Assembly (NCBI GenBank): GCA_037176845.1
Contig: JAYKXP010000075.1
Coordinates: forward strand, 186,001 to 250,000
Length of the DNA stretch: 64,000 bases
Direction: 5' to 3'
From: Paramarasmius palmivorus
Taxonomy: Eukaryota; Basidiomycota; Agaricomycetes; Agaricales; Marasmiaceae
The translations under genes were made by a program, and so were the position numbers. Positions within the stretch are counted from its first letter, which is position 1; each line of letters opens with the position of its first letter. This document shows, piece after piece, positions 33,000 through 45,223 of the stretch. A model generated the notes under the pieces. The model did not search any database. It saw only the letters and a program-made list of their open reading frames with translations, and was not told where the DNA came from.

Positions 33000-35338
33000 G
33001 CGACGCAATGAGAAGGGACAAGGGAAAAAGTACTGGGGACATACCTGGCGACGTAGTGAGAAGAGACAAGGAGAGTGTCTCACTCCGTCGCCAGTGTAAC
33101 GGATCTGCGGAGAATGCCGTGAGTATGACGAAATCACGCTGACACGATGACAGCACTCACCACTGCTCTCTCACTTGCGACCTCGGCGGTGGAGAGAGCA
33201 TATCCCACTTACGGCGCGGGGCGCGGGGACGGTGAGTGCTTCGGAAACATGCAGAGCTTGCTACTGATGCAATTAATCTTTTGTAGACTCGCAAGCTCAT
33301 CTAAAATCGATGCACCATTCTAATCTGTCGCCGTAACCACTTGGCTATAGCGCCTTGTGCACCACGGATTCACATGCTTCCATCCCCGCTCCCCCCTGTG
33401 TACCCCGTAGACGACGCCGTCGACAGCATGAAGGGGTCGGGTAGAATCTTCTGTAGATGGACCTGGTGGGCGAACCGTATCCCAGCTACTGAGAGGAAAT
33501 TGACAGGTGTTGGGGATGGCGTGGATCAGAAGATGTAGGTCCTTGTCTTTGAAATACAGTGAATGACAGAGATACGGAAGTATAGTGGACAAACGCACCT
33601 ATGTTTTACTTGTGGACTACCGGTACTACCCTTCAGACTGCGACGTATCACGGAATAAAGCGAGGAGTATGCTGGTTTTGTGTTGTAGGACCGGCGGTGT
33701 GAGCTGGAGTTGGCTTGTGTAGAGGTACGGTGGGCTGAACGAACTAGTACGTCGGAGAGCGATGAGAGAAGCTAGCGAAGCAACGGAGTAGACGGTGTAG
33801 AAATGGATGGAGACAAGTCCGGGTTGCAGGCCTCCTAGACGATCGTGCTAAACTTGGGTCAGATTAGGAACAGCTCTGGAGTCCATGGAATGGAGAGTGT
33901 GCTGGGTTTCGTGTTATGAGGCAGTTGAGCGGGGCACTGGTGGATGTGGCTTTCACGGCGGATAAACGAAATAGGAGACGTCGATATCGAATGAGAGAAG
34001 CGGAACAGTAGGTGTAGGGATCGACCAAGGAAGGGCTAAGGTGAATTAGCCTGCATCGCTGGAAGGCAAGACGGAGGAGGTTCAAGCTCACCTATCTCTT
34101 CCTACATGAGATACATTCTCCAGACCATGATTCATACGAGCTCCCAGCATAGCAACATTTCTCAGGCTCCGGTAGGAAAAGAAAGATCCAGGAAGGCGAA
34201 GCGAGTTGGAAGCGAGTTTCCAAGGTTGAAGGGACATTGAGTTGGCGACGAGTTTAGGGTATCGATGATCTTGCTGGGCAGAAAGGATCTTTCAGTCACA
34301 TTCATGAGTAGAGGATTGAACAGAAATCAATGTGATAGCGCACCCTTCCACGAAAAAAGGACCTTCATCCAGATCTGTGCTCCCCAGCGAATAGTTTTTG
34401 CAGTGGTGCCTTTGCGACGTGCGTGGGCGAGAGTACCAGCTGTATGCTTTGCCTTTCCGGAAAGACAAGAATCAGTGAAAGCAGAACAACAAAGGATGAA
34501 GGAACGCGCACAATCAGGATCATGACAGCCTGAATCAGACAGAAGATAGTCTGTATGAGGATGGTCCGTGCACAACACGTGCCAGTGTCACGGACCTCGG
34601 ACACCCCTCCGCTTCTGGAAACGAAGTTCTCGCGTTCTCCTCAGGCATGTTTCGTGTACTAGAATTTTTGGATTCTTCCTCTTTCATCCGAGTCATGACT
34701 CGAATTGTAGTATTATGCATATTACTTCCTTTACTCTTTACCCTCTCAATCATACTCCAGTATTCTGCTTTTACCAAAAAGTATCTCTGATTTCCCAACA
34801 GACGCTTCCAGTTACTCGCGAGCGTTCCGAACCCTGCACGATCAGCCGAGATCTTTCGCAGCTGCCCGATCCTGATAAGAAGTATCACTTTGAGCTGACT
34901 AGGGTGAGATACAGCTCCGGTGACACACATGTACAAGAAGAATTGAATGGAAGGAAGAAATGAAGGTATCGGGAATGATTCAGAAGGAAGCAGTGGGATC
35001 CGAACTATTCCCTATATCGGAGATCGTTTTGGCAGCGCACGGGAAACTATATTTTTGCGCTGCATTCCTAGCTTCTCACCAAGACCGTTGAGGTAGGACG
35101 GACGTAGTCATCTACGATGTAGCGACAGAGAATTAGGTTATGTCTCACGCCCTACAGCTCATCATGATAGCTTCACAGCTTCTTTTACCTGTTTCCAGGT
35201 CTCTTTTCCTTTTTCACAGTTTGTTTCGCCGAGGTAGTAGATTACATTTGCTATCCTTAGTCTACGCGGCCATAGACAAAGGCGAATATCATATAGTAAA
35301 CATTGTAAACTCCAAGATGTATATCTGGACACAGGCCA
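33000..35338. other. Gene-poor stretch including dispersed duplication copy 1 (about 33530-34610)
   Basis: No gene is supported. About 33530-34610 is a direct-orientation copy of 42570-43530 (shared anchors ACCGGTACTACCCTTCAG, GACGATYGTGCTARACYTGG and GGTCCGTGC.CAACACGTG). A pair of CTGGCGACG-AGTGAGAAG blocks is repeated 50 bp apart near 32997 and 33047. A tRNA 5'-half-like string lies near 33310-33355. Confidence 0.5.
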
Positions 35339-37533
35339 TCATGATTGACTACGATAATCCGGCGGAGACTCGGTGTTATCCTGCTGCAACATTTGCTGAT
35401 ATATCATACGAATCATATCAGGGATCGATGGTTCATGGATGACAGGAACCACGGATGTTGCATGATCGGCGATGGGGACAACATTCGAGTTGTTGGGAGT
35501 GTTATGTTCGTCGCCGATTGGGCGTACATCAGGCAGAGGAGGAACCTCCTCGTGCTGTTGCTTCTCCGTCTGAGGTGCATCGTCCATGATGGGCGCCGAC
35601 GGTGTTACAGGGCCTTCTGGTATTTTCTGCGTTCTCGACTTTGAACGAGTGGTGTCCAAAGGCAGCTTTGTTTGAGACTCCCATTGGAAAGGTACGATCT
35701 CGTACTGAGGATCGAACTGGAAAGGGTCGGAGGAAATATGGGATGTCGTCTCTGATAGTGAACGTTGAAGGTTCCGCCGTCGGAGGAGTAGAATGATGGC
35801 AAGGACGGATATGGCAACGAAAAGGACGCCACCGACAATGGAGCCAGCGAGCGCGGGGGTTGGAAAGTCATTAGGTGTTTCATCTTCAAATAAAGAGATG
35901 CCATCAACGAGGACCTGAATCGCGGAAGACTGGTTCAACAGATCAAAAGTTGAAGACGGGTGTGATTCCGTCCAAGTCCCATCATATATATCGTTGGCTA
36001 AAAGCGCGCGTTTGCGCACCGCATTGTACTTTGAGCAGATAAGCAATAATTCCGTGTTTTGCAAGGGAACACTGACCTGTACGCCAAGGAAGGCCTTAAT
36101 CGCATCACGCATATCTGAGGATAGGGAGCGAGCGAGCTTGTATGCGACTGCCATCCCTCTCGTAAGTGCAATATCGCGTAAGCTTATATCGAGATTTTGA
36201 GATGAGGTAGTCGTGAAGGGTCCTGTGATCCAGTACTCTAAGTCCGGCCCGATTCCCGGTAATATACCTCCAGGGCTTGGCCATCCATTGGTGGTTTCGT
36301 TCAGTACTTGCATTATCAACTTCGGCAGCCTAAACACCGTTGAAGTACAAAAAAGCGTGCAAATATTGTGACTTACATTGATTGAATCTCTGGCTCCACA
36401 CCGCTTGGTAAATACGCTAGCAAGGAAAGTCCCTCGATCAAAAGGCCAATGGTGGATTTCCCTGACGTTTGCTGAAATTTAAGCACTTTTTGACAAAGAA
36501 TGGGCTGGATCAATACTGAAGGAAAGAGAGGGTTGAGGTAAGGTTGCATCAGAAAATTGAATGAGTTCCTTGCTGCCGAAACATAAGTGTTATTTGGAGG
36601 GTTTTCCAAACTAGCTAGCGTGGCTGAAAACCTTTGGTCGAAGTTGGTCAGGTTGAAGATGTAGCTATATCGCTGTAGACCTACAGGAAAAATAAACTAA
36701 CGGGGTGAAATTAGAGCCATTCGCTGACACCGAAAATAAGTGACGCACGCAGTGACATCCAAGCTAAGAAGGGTATCATCTCGCGAACTGTTCTGGAACG
36801 GCGTGAGCAAAAATGGCGGTAAAGGATGCCATCCTCTCAACCAACCTGAAAAGTTGCCCCTGCTATTATTATGTTACCGCAGGGTCGGATTATACGAAAA
36901 TTTTTTGTGGACATGTTCCCGATGTTGATATCACTTTCGGAAATGGTGTACTGATTTACAGCATCCCAAATACCTTTCGCAGTGTCAAGAAGGTGATCAA
37001 CGCCCGTAAAGGCAAGATATGCCCGAGCCAAACTGTATCCCATTTGTCTAATTGTGTCAATGAAATGACGAAGGAGGAATGACTAAATTCACATGTGAGT
37101 TTGCATCAGAGAGCCGACAATGATGTTGGTAGTTGGATTCCAGTTCATGAAGCTCTCATGCAGGAACTGCTGCTTGGTTTCAATATTGTAGTTTGAAAGA
37201 ACTTCGTAGAAGTTTGACATGGGGTCAACTATGAAGAGCAAAATTGTTCATCGTTGAGGAGTAGCATCGGAGGTAGAATACAACACCTACTGGGTAAACC
37301 TGGCACGGAGCCATCGGAATCTAGCCGATATGCTACTTGCTGTATCGCCGCATCTGCAGCGTGAACACGATCCTGTCTTGTATTTTTGACCTGGGTATCC
37401 TGCTTATAGTATCAGTACACTTTCTGTGTTTATTGGCTAATGATGTTACCCAAAGTGAGGTTGAATGCAATATCTGCGTACAACCTTTGTGTGGAAACGA
37501 TGCGAAAAGCGGGAATAAAAAACGGAGGAGCAT
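35339..37533 (-). CDS. Membrane-anchored six-hairpin glycosidase-like protein (GH76 type), copy A
   Basis: Likely cell-surface glycosidase-fold protein related to fungal GH76 (alpha-1,6-mannanase-like). The ATG at 37533 begins a signal peptide (MLLRFLFPLFASFPHKG); exon 1 ends at 37450 and exon 2 starts at 37390 (RVHAADAAIQQVAYRLDSD). Later exons read FYEVLSNYNIETKQQFLHES, MGYSLARAYLAFTGVDHLLD, WDAVNQYTIS, GATFQ, NTYVSAARNSFNFL, STIGLLIEGLSLLA, GWPSPGGILPG, DMRDAIKAFLGVQ, KYNAVRKRALL, YDGTW and SSTFDLLNQSSAIQVLVDG, the order seen in these proteins. Near the C-terminus a transmembrane helix (GSIVGGVLFVAISVLAIILL) is followed by RRR and a Pro/Ser-rich cytoplasmic tail. I could not place each catalytic Asp. 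Some internal splice sites are not resolved. Copy B lies 3.2 kb downstream in the window. Confidence 0.62.
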
Positions 37534-38408
37534 TGGGCAAGGCAAAGAAGGTTCCATAACTACTCTTATATCTCCGATCGGCTCGTTAGTGGCGTCAGAA
37601 GATTGGCCTACTGCCGTTGGGAGAGGTGATCTAAACATTGACATTGGGGAAATGATGCATCAGACCAGCATCACGCAAGCATCAAGACCCTTCAGAATTT
37701 GAAGTGAATATGATCTCTGAATTTAGAGATCAGTTTTGGTTCTAAAGTACATCTCTCTATCCACCTGTCAAGTTTTGTGTAATCGAGCTGGATCCTCAGC
37801 TCACAATTCCGAGTCTGCAGGAATAAAATCATAGACACGAGGCAATTCCAAAAATACCTAATTGATGTTGGTTGTTGGGCGGCAGACTAGGCCGCGTGTG
37901 GCCCCTAAACACCTTGAGGCCTCTCAAGTCGGTGGACAACGACCACTTTTGGCTTGTTCGCCATCAAGTCATCTTTCTGATAAGGCTTCGAGGTTTCTGA
38001 TTCTAATCTATCCTAATACGCAGCATACACATGTGAAGGACCAATGTTTCTGTGCGGCGTATATTCTTCGAATTCATTGAACGGTTGTACTGAAACATAT
38101 AAAGGCTATATCATAATATGGTACGGCCGATAGGATGTATCTGTAGGATCTCAGTACTCATGTACATTGAGCATATATTCTGGTACCTCCCGTGTGATCC
38201 CTGTCACATGCGAAGGTCATCTTTGTGCTCGGTGTATATACCTTGAATTCATTGAAAGATGTACTGAAATATCGGTTGATAGACCATATTCTTATATATA
38301 AGGGTTGTATCGTGGTGGGATATGGCCGATATGGTGTATCTGTAGGATTTCACTCATATACATCAAGTGTACATTTCGGTACTTCCCGTGTGTCTCAGTT
38401 CAATAGAC
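37534..38408. other. Region upstream of copy A, with a tandem 180-bp duplication
   Basis: 37700-37950 is the presumed copy-A promoter and resembles the stretches at 40916-41180 and 44730-44960. 38030-38200 and 38212-38396 are two diverged direct repeats (anchors GAATTCATTGAA, GTACTGAAA, GGCCGATA.G.TGTATCTGTAGGAT, ACCTCCCGTGTG / ACTTCCCGTGTG). No gene is supported. Confidence 0.55.
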
Positions 38409-38773
38409 TTAGATATTGTTCCTGACAATTACGTGTACAACAAGAATCGAATGTGGCTTAGAAGAAGAAAATAAAGGTATCTGGATTCGGAAGGAAGCCG
38501 GAAACCAACTCCAAGATGCATATCTGGTCACAGGCGGAGACTCGGTGTTATCCGGCTGCCACATCTGCTGATACATCATGCGAATCATATCAGGGAATGA
38601 TGGTCCATGGATAACGGGAACTTCGGATGTTGCATGATGATCTGCGATGGGGGCAATAGTCGAGTTGTTGGGAGCGTTATGTTCGTTGCCGATTGGGCGT
38701 ACATCAGGCGGAGAAGGGACCTCGTGCGGTTGCTTCTCCGTAGGTGCATCGTCCATGATGGGTGGCGACGGTG

Positions 38774-40749
38774 TTACAGGGCCTTCTGGGGTATCGTCTG
38801 TGTTCTCGCCTTTGAACGAGTGGTGTCCAAAGGCAGCTTTGTTTGAGGCTCCCATTGGGAAGGTACGACTACGTACTGAGGGTCGAACTGAAGAGGGTCG
38901 GAGGAAATATGGGATGTCGTCTCCGATAGTGAAAGTTGACGGTTCCGCCAACGGATGATTAGAATAATGGCAAGGACAGATATGGTAACGAAAAGAATCC
39001 CGCCGACAATAGAGCCAGCAAGAGCAGGGATTGGAAAGGAGTGTGACTTATGGGAGGTGGCATTAGGTGTATCGTTGTGATCATCCTCAAATAACGAGAT
39101 GCCATCGACGAGGATTTGAATCGCAGAAGACTGGTTCATCAGATCAAAGGGAGACGATGGGTGTGATTCTTTCCAAGTTCCATCATATATATCATTGCCT
39201 AAATGTGCGCGCTTGCGTACCGCATTGTACTGTGACCAGATGAGCAATAATAGCGTAGTTTGCAAGGAAACACTGACCTGCACGCCCAGAAAGGCCTTTA
39301 TTGCATCGCGTAGATCTGAAGATAGGGAACGAGCTTGCTTATATGCGACTGCCATCCCTCTCGCAAGTGCAACATCACTCAAAACCGTATCCATTTTCGC
39401 AACGAACGGAGGATTTGTAGACGAGAATGTGGGGGTTCCTGTGCACCAGCCGTCACAGCCCGTCATTCCCGGTAGTATACCTGCAGGGCTTGGCCATCCA
39501 TTAGCAGTTTCATTGAATACTTGCATTATCAACTTCGGTAGCCTAAACACCGTTAAAGTGCAAAAAGCGCAGAAATATCGTGACTCACATCGATTCAAGC
39601 TCTGGTTCTACGTCGCTCTGTAGAGACGCTAGCAAGGAAAGTCCTTCAATCAAAAGGCCAATAGTGGATGTCCCCCGCATTGGCTGAACAATAACCACGT
39701 TTTGACAAGGATTAACCTCGATTACGGAAGGAAAGAGAGGGCCAATGGAAGAGTGCATCAGAAAGTTAAATGAGTTCCTTGCTACCGAAACATAAGTGTT
39801 ATTTGGAGAACTTTCCAAACTGGCTAACGTGGCTGAGAACCTTTGGTTAAAGTTGGTCAGGTTGAAGATGTGACTCTATCTTTCTAGACCCACATGAAAA
39901 AGAAACTAAGTGGGAAAAATTAGAGTCATTTATTGACGCCAAAAACAAGTGAGCAGTGACGAACGCGGTGTCATACACGCTGAGAATGATGTCGTCTCGC
40001 GAAACGTTCTAGAACGGCGTAAGTACAAAATTGCAGCAAAGGAAGTTTGACTAGCCTGAAACGTTGCCCCTGTTAGTGTTTCGCCTCTTTTGCATTGTTG
40101 TGGTATAGCGACATTCTTTGTAGACATGTTCCCGGTGCTGATATCGCCTTCGGAAATGGTGTACTGATTTACATCATCCCACACACTTTTCGCCAAGTCA
40201 AGAAGATGGTCAGCCCCCGTGAAGGCGAGATATGCCCGAGCCAAACTGTATCCCATTTGTCTAATTGTGTCAACGATACGACAACTGAATAGTGAATAAA
40301 CTCACATGTAGTTTCGAAGCGACATGTAGGATTGTTTGGTAGCGTTCTCAAAATAGATTAGCGAGCTATCACGTAGGAACTGCTGCTTTGTGTTGATATT
40401 GTAGTTCGCAAGAACAGCGTAGAAGGGTGGCATGGTGTCAGCTAAGAAGAGCAAAATGAATCGACATTGAGAAATAGGATCGAACTTATAATACAATACC
40501 TACACTCATCCAGGCTTGGGATTGCCCCAGTGGAATCAAGCCGATCTGCTACTTGCTGTACCGCAGCATCTGCAGCGTGAATACGATCCTGATCTGTATT
40601 GTTGACCTGGGTCTCCTGCTTGTGGCATCAGTACGCTTCCTGTGTTCATTGGCTAACGGCGTTACCCAAAGTGAGGTTGAATGCAGTATCTGCGTACGAC
40701 CTTTGTGTGGAAACGATACGAGAAGCAGGAATACAAAATGGAGGAGCAT
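38774..40749 (-). CDS. Membrane-anchored six-hairpin glycosidase-like protein (GH76 type), copy B, tail truncated
   Basis: Tandem paralogue of copy A with the same order of blocks. The ATG at 40749 gives signal peptide MLLHFVFLLLVSFPHKG; exon 1 joins across an intron (GTAACG to CCCAG) to a DQDRIHAADAAVQQVADRLD segment. Later blocks are FYAVLANYNINTKQQFLRDS, MGYSLARAYLAFTGADHLLD, NTYVSVARNSFNFLM, STIGLLIEGLSLLAS, GWPSPAGILPG, DLRDAIKAFLGVQ, AHLGNDIYDGTW and a transmembrane helix GSIVGGILFVTISVLAIILI. Relative to copy A, two extra bases sit in a G-run near 38789-38793, so the cytoplasmic tail ends early at 38774, while the lost tail frame is still open down to 38409. The luminal part looks intact. 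Confidence 0.6.
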
Positions 40750-42161
40750 CTGGCAGAGTAAATACAGGTCTATAACGGCTCTTTATCTCTGGTCAGCTCA
40801 TTAGTGGCGTCAGAAAACTGGCCCGCTGTTGAGGAATGTGATCTAATTAAAGTTGTCATTGGTGGAATGATGCATTAGACCAACATTACGCAAGCGTCAA
40901 CACCCTTCAAAATTCGAAGTGAACATGATCTGAGAATTTGGAGAACAGCTTCAGTCAGCCCCAACGTGTATCTCAAACACTATATCTATCTCGTTGTCGA
41001 GTTTGTGTAATAGAGGTGTATATATCCTCAGCACACAACTGCGATCCTGCAGGAATAAAACCATAGACACGAGGCAATTCTAAGAATCTATTGATATTAG
41101 TTGGCGTTTCCATCACTAGGCAAGGTCGGCGGCAGGCTAGGCCGCGTGGAGCCGCTATGTACCTTGAGGCTTCTCGAGTCACCGGAACACGACCGGCATT
41201 CTTCTTCACTGTTATCTGCATCACTCAAGCTCCATTATTCGCCTCTGGTATCAAACGCGGAGTCCAATGATACTCCGAAGTCCTAATAATAACTGGCACA
41301 AAGACGCGTTAGATTGTTTCATTGTTTGCCCTCTTTTTGACCTTGTCACTGATCCCGGGATAGAAGCGAACCCTATGTCAAAATACAAGAAGCGTACAGG
41401 TGTAAGATCTGCTGGTACTGGAGAAGGAACACATATGACCGGCGGTGATTACGATTATGGTCTTGTTCATTTACTTCCGAGTCCTACTAGTATCGCTCGT
41501 TGATGTTGAATTAGCTTCCAATGGAAACAGATTTATTGACAGTGGTTGAATCGGGAACTCAAAGTACTGTACGATATATGCGATGAAAGTTCGTGTTTCC
41601 GGTGGCTCGATGCGGCTAAGTAGGCTTGAAGACACTCGTGATTGCCGGATTCGCATGTCTTCTTGAACAAGAACCATCTTGGTGTATATCGGGATGCTCT
41701 AAATGTCCCTTGGGCTATTCTGTATCAGGTATGATATATGTATTCTCGTGACCAACAAGCCGAGAACGATTGGAAGCAATTTATAACCTACGTTTATACT
41801 AGATCCAGTATGAACCCTCAATCCTCTATGTTTCTCGTTGCCGTCACGTTCTCATACTATTCAACGCTGTACTAACAAGGTTATTTGGTATTTACTTCGC
41901 CAAAGTCAATGTTCCCTGCGTGGCCAGAGATCGCATCTTCACCATTATTATCGGCAATGACTTAATCACTAGTTCATTCCAACCTACCTAGTACCAAGGG
42001 CTTCAAAGTCCTAATATCTGTGATTTATATTAGCTTCTTTGGCCACACGAGTTCTTATATGTATTCCACAGTCGTCGTTCCACTTCTCCAAGTGGTTGAT
42101 ACGGCATACACATCCACGCGATAAGGCTCGTCCTTTGCATGCTTTCTTTCTCAACTTTCTA
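40750..42161. other. Upstream region of copy B and four-helix family flanking sequence
   Basis: No gene is supported. 40916-41180 repeats the copy-A upstream region. 41500-41600 (GACAGTGGTTGAATCGGGAAC) repeats the flank of the four-helix genes near 47720. Confidence 0.4.
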
Positions 42162-42335
42162 CCATGTTTATAGCTAGAGTCATCATTCTCAGTGAGCAGT
42201 TCCTCACCGAAGGTTCACGCTACTCGCCGAACCTCGACAGTGTCGTCGCATCCATATTGGCATAGTTGTTTGTGCGCTCAACGCAGACTTTGCTTCACTT
42301 TCAAGGTCGCACGCTTGGACGATAGAATAACATCC
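42162..42335 (+). pseudogene. Four-helix (MARVEL-like) gene 5' remnant
   Basis: An ATG at 42162 opens MFIARVIIL followed by a GTGAGC donor and, after an acceptor near 42239, a helix-1 segment that reads GIVVCALNADFAS only if one base is supplied; in the given frame a TAG interrupts. This matches the first two exons of the 48.2- and 50.1-kb genes. No later exons were found. Confidence 0.45.
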
Positions 42336-42569
42336 TTCCAATGAAAAATATTCCCGAAGAAATATGTAGCCGATTGAGCTACCGGAGAAGGGAGGTAGGT
42401 GGAATCGTTGGGGTGAGGGAGTAGTTGAACTGGGTGGGTGTAACCGAAGGGTGTGGTTCTGGGTGACGTGTAGATTGCACTGGTGAATGAATGGTCTCCC
42501 GGCTGCGAAACGCGTTCGGGATGACGTGGATTGGAAGGAGGTAACGGCGATTTTCGTCTCTGGAATACG

Positions 42570-43530
42570 GGGGGTAACGTAGAAATAGGCAAACACACGT
42601 ATGATTTCTTGTTACCGGTACTACCCTTCAGCTTCAGTTTGTAACATATCATAGAATAGTTTTGTGTTAAGGGTCAGGCGGTGAGCTAGGTATGGCTTGG
42701 GTAGAGGTACGGTGTGTTGAAGGAGCCATTACGATGAGAGGGGCTAGCGAGGCGGCGCAGTGGGCAGTGTAGAGATGGAACAGGTTCAGGATGTAGGTCT
42801 CCGGGACGATTGTGCTAGACCTGGGTCAGATTAGCAACTGCCCCGTCTAAGGGATTTGTGCTGTGTTTCGTGTTATGAAGGGGTGAGACATGGCACTTGT
42901 GGATGTGGGTTTGAAAGTGGGTTAAACAAAATAGTGGAAGTCGACGTCGGAGAGCAATCAGAGGGACCAGGGAAGTGGTGGAGTGGGTATAGGTATCGAC
43001 CAAGTAAGGGCTGGATAAGTTAGCCTATATCGATGGAAGACGGGGGAGGCTCAAACTCACCTGTCTCCTCGGAAACGGATACCGTCTCCAGACCATAATG
43101 CATACAACTTTCCAGCATAGCAACCGGTAATACAAGAAAGATCTAGGGAGGCGAAGCAAGTTTCTGGGGTTGAAGGAGCATTGAGTTGGCGATGCGTTTC
43201 AGGGAATTGATGATCTTGCTTGGGAAAAAAGACCCTTCGAATGGCATTCATTAGGAGAGCGTTGGAGGAGGGTCAATGTGACAGCGCACCATAGAGATAC
43301 CATCTATTCCTGTGCTCCCCAGCAAATAGCATCCTTGGAGTGGCGAGAGTACCGGACGCTTCCTTTTGACAGGAAAACGATAATCAGTGAACGATGGGGA
43401 CAGAATGGCCAAGGATAGAGAAACACACATACCGTTAACGGTTGGTGCTGGACGATATTGAAGGTTGACCAGAGAACGGGATGGTCCGTGCGCAACACGT
43501 GTCAAGGACCTCGGACACCTTCGTCATCAA
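42570..43530. repeat. Dispersed duplication, copy 2 (direct copy of 33530-34610)
   Basis: Long stretches match 33530-34610 in order and orientation with many small indels; neither copy shows a conserved reading frame, and I see no inverted termini or target-site duplication. Confidence 0.6.
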
Positions 43531-43699
43531 CACGGCTCATTCTCGACGCATCTCTTCTCAGAACTTCTCTCCCTTCACCTTCAGGGGACACTCGATGCGT
43601 CGTAAACTCGTGACTCGAACTCGCCGAGATCAGTTATCTCACCGGCCGCAGGCCGAGTGATGTCATAGCCATCAAGCAGAAATTTGGCTAAGTACAAGA

Positions 43700-43910
43700 C
43701 TACGACGACCGCGCAGCGGTCCCACTGCGCGAAGCGCCCCCTAGCTCCCCTACGCTGAGCGCAGCGAAGCGTCAGTTAGGGGTTCGGGGTTAGAGGGGGG
43801 GGTGCAGGGGGGGGAACGCCCCCGCAAGAAGGGTTAGGGGATTGAAGATATTTATAAGGGGGGGTGCGGGGGGAACGCCCCGTGGTTAGGGGTTAGGGTT
43901 AGGGATTCGG
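43700..43910. repeat. GC-rich, G-run block with TTAGGG units
   Basis: GC-rich imperfect palindrome GCGCAGCGGTCCCACTGCGC at 43711-43730, then several G-runs and two GGGG-AACGCCCC units, and TTAGGGGTTAGGGTTAGGG at about 43885-43903. TTAGGG is the common fungal telomere unit. The composition differs sharply from both flanks, which suggests a mobile or telomere-derived insert. Confidence 0.7.
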
Positions 43911-44392
43911 CTTCCATGTATTTTAAAAGCTAAAATACAGCAGAATAGCTCAGAAATATAGGGATAACTATGTGGAACTAGGTTTTGATGACGCGACGCG
44001 TCGTGTCAGGTGAGTGGAAGAATGATGTCATTGCGGTGATCTCGCCGTTATCTCTTATCAGTTTACGACTCATCAAGTGTACTCTCCTTCACCTTTCCAA
44101 ATCTTCAGCTTACGCCCTCGCATAGAGTCTACCGGTATCAGAGATATTCTCGATACTCTTTCAGGATGGATATCACCTAGAAAAAGATTACCTCTCAAGT
44201 CCGTCCAGCCCTAATATTATGGCTTTGCTAATGTGTCATTCCACAGGACTCCCCTCGTTCTTGGATCTTAGCCTTCTCTTGGCAGACAAAATCGCTCGCC
44301 TTTTGATATGACCTCCGCAACCGATTCTTTTAGCGAGACCTTTCGAGCGGTTTCGTTGGCGGCACGAACGTTGAAGGACACACCTTTCCCCA

Positions 44393-44487
44393 TGCCCCAT
44401 GGCTGAGTTGGTTACAGCGTCCGACTGTTATCTTGTCCCCGAGTAAATGCAATCGGAAGGTCGTGAGTTCGAGCCTCACTGGGGCAG
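44393..44487 (+). tRNA. tRNA-Asn (GTT), with intron
   Basis: Acceptor TGCCCCA / TGGGGCA, D arm GCTGAGTTGGTTACAGC, anticodon stem TCCGA / TCGGA with loop CTGTTA giving GTT and an intron of about 21 nt after it, T arm GTGAG TTCGAGC CTCAC. Confidence 0.9.
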
Positions 44488-45223
44488 GTTCTCCGCGTCC
44501 GAACGCTGAATTTTTGTGTCCATTTTCACTGCAATTATATCGGTCCTTCCTCTCTTAACGAAATCCACGCAATAGGACATTGCTTCCCAGATCGATTGGT
44601 ATTTATTTTTACTACGAGTCCATGAAAACGAACTCGGTATGTGATTCGAGATATCCTTCGGCGCAATCATCTTACGCCTTGATCGATATCGTTGTCTTGC
44701 ATGATAAACGTAGAGGCGCGGTTGGAGGCAATGACGGTGACCTATCCACTCAATCCCGAACTCAACTCACAACTCCGCAGTAGCAAAGTCATAGATACGG
44801 GGCAGTTTAAGAAATACGTATCAATGTTCGTTGTCGTTTCCATCACTGGGCAAGGTGGCGGGCAGGCTAGGACGTGTAGAGCCGCTACACACCTCGAAGT
44901 TTCTCAAACCTATCCCAGGAACTCTTAGGTCACTGGAACACGACTGGCATACCTCTTCATGACCATCTGCATTAATTGCCTATGGTATCAAACGCGGAAT
45001 CCCATGATGTCAGCTCCGAATCCGCAGTCCTAATATACGTGCGTTAGATCAACTTCTTTGACCGCCCGAGTGTCATTTATCAAGTCCTTTCTCCGCTCTT
45101 TGTTCATCTCCGACCATCCGCTATGTCTCATACTACTATCGTTTGATTCAACATTCTCAGTGAGTGATTTCTTCTCTCCTTTACCACGAGCATACCTTGA
45201 CATATGACACCTTGAAAATACTT
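44488..45223. other. Intergenic with a four-helix first-exon remnant near 45123
   Basis: 44730-44960 is a third copy of the glycosidase upstream sequence. At 45123 an ATG followed by HTTIV, a TGA stop and FNIL with a GTGAGTG donor matches the first exon of the four-helix genes and is dead. No intact gene is supported. Confidence 0.4.

Noticed and set aside
32950..33110. CRISPR-like spacing of CTGGCGACG repeats
   Set aside because: Only two or three imperfect units in a eukaryotic genome; simple local duplication.
33300..33360. Possible tRNA on the minus strand (GGCGCTATAGCCAAGTGG)
   Set aside because: Only acceptor- and D-arm-like strings are present; no T arm or closing acceptor strand follows within 150 bases.
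33530..34610. Dispersed repeat as an LTR
   Set aside because: The two copies are 9 kb apart with ordinary genes between them, no TG...CA ends or primer-binding site, and no retroelement protein.
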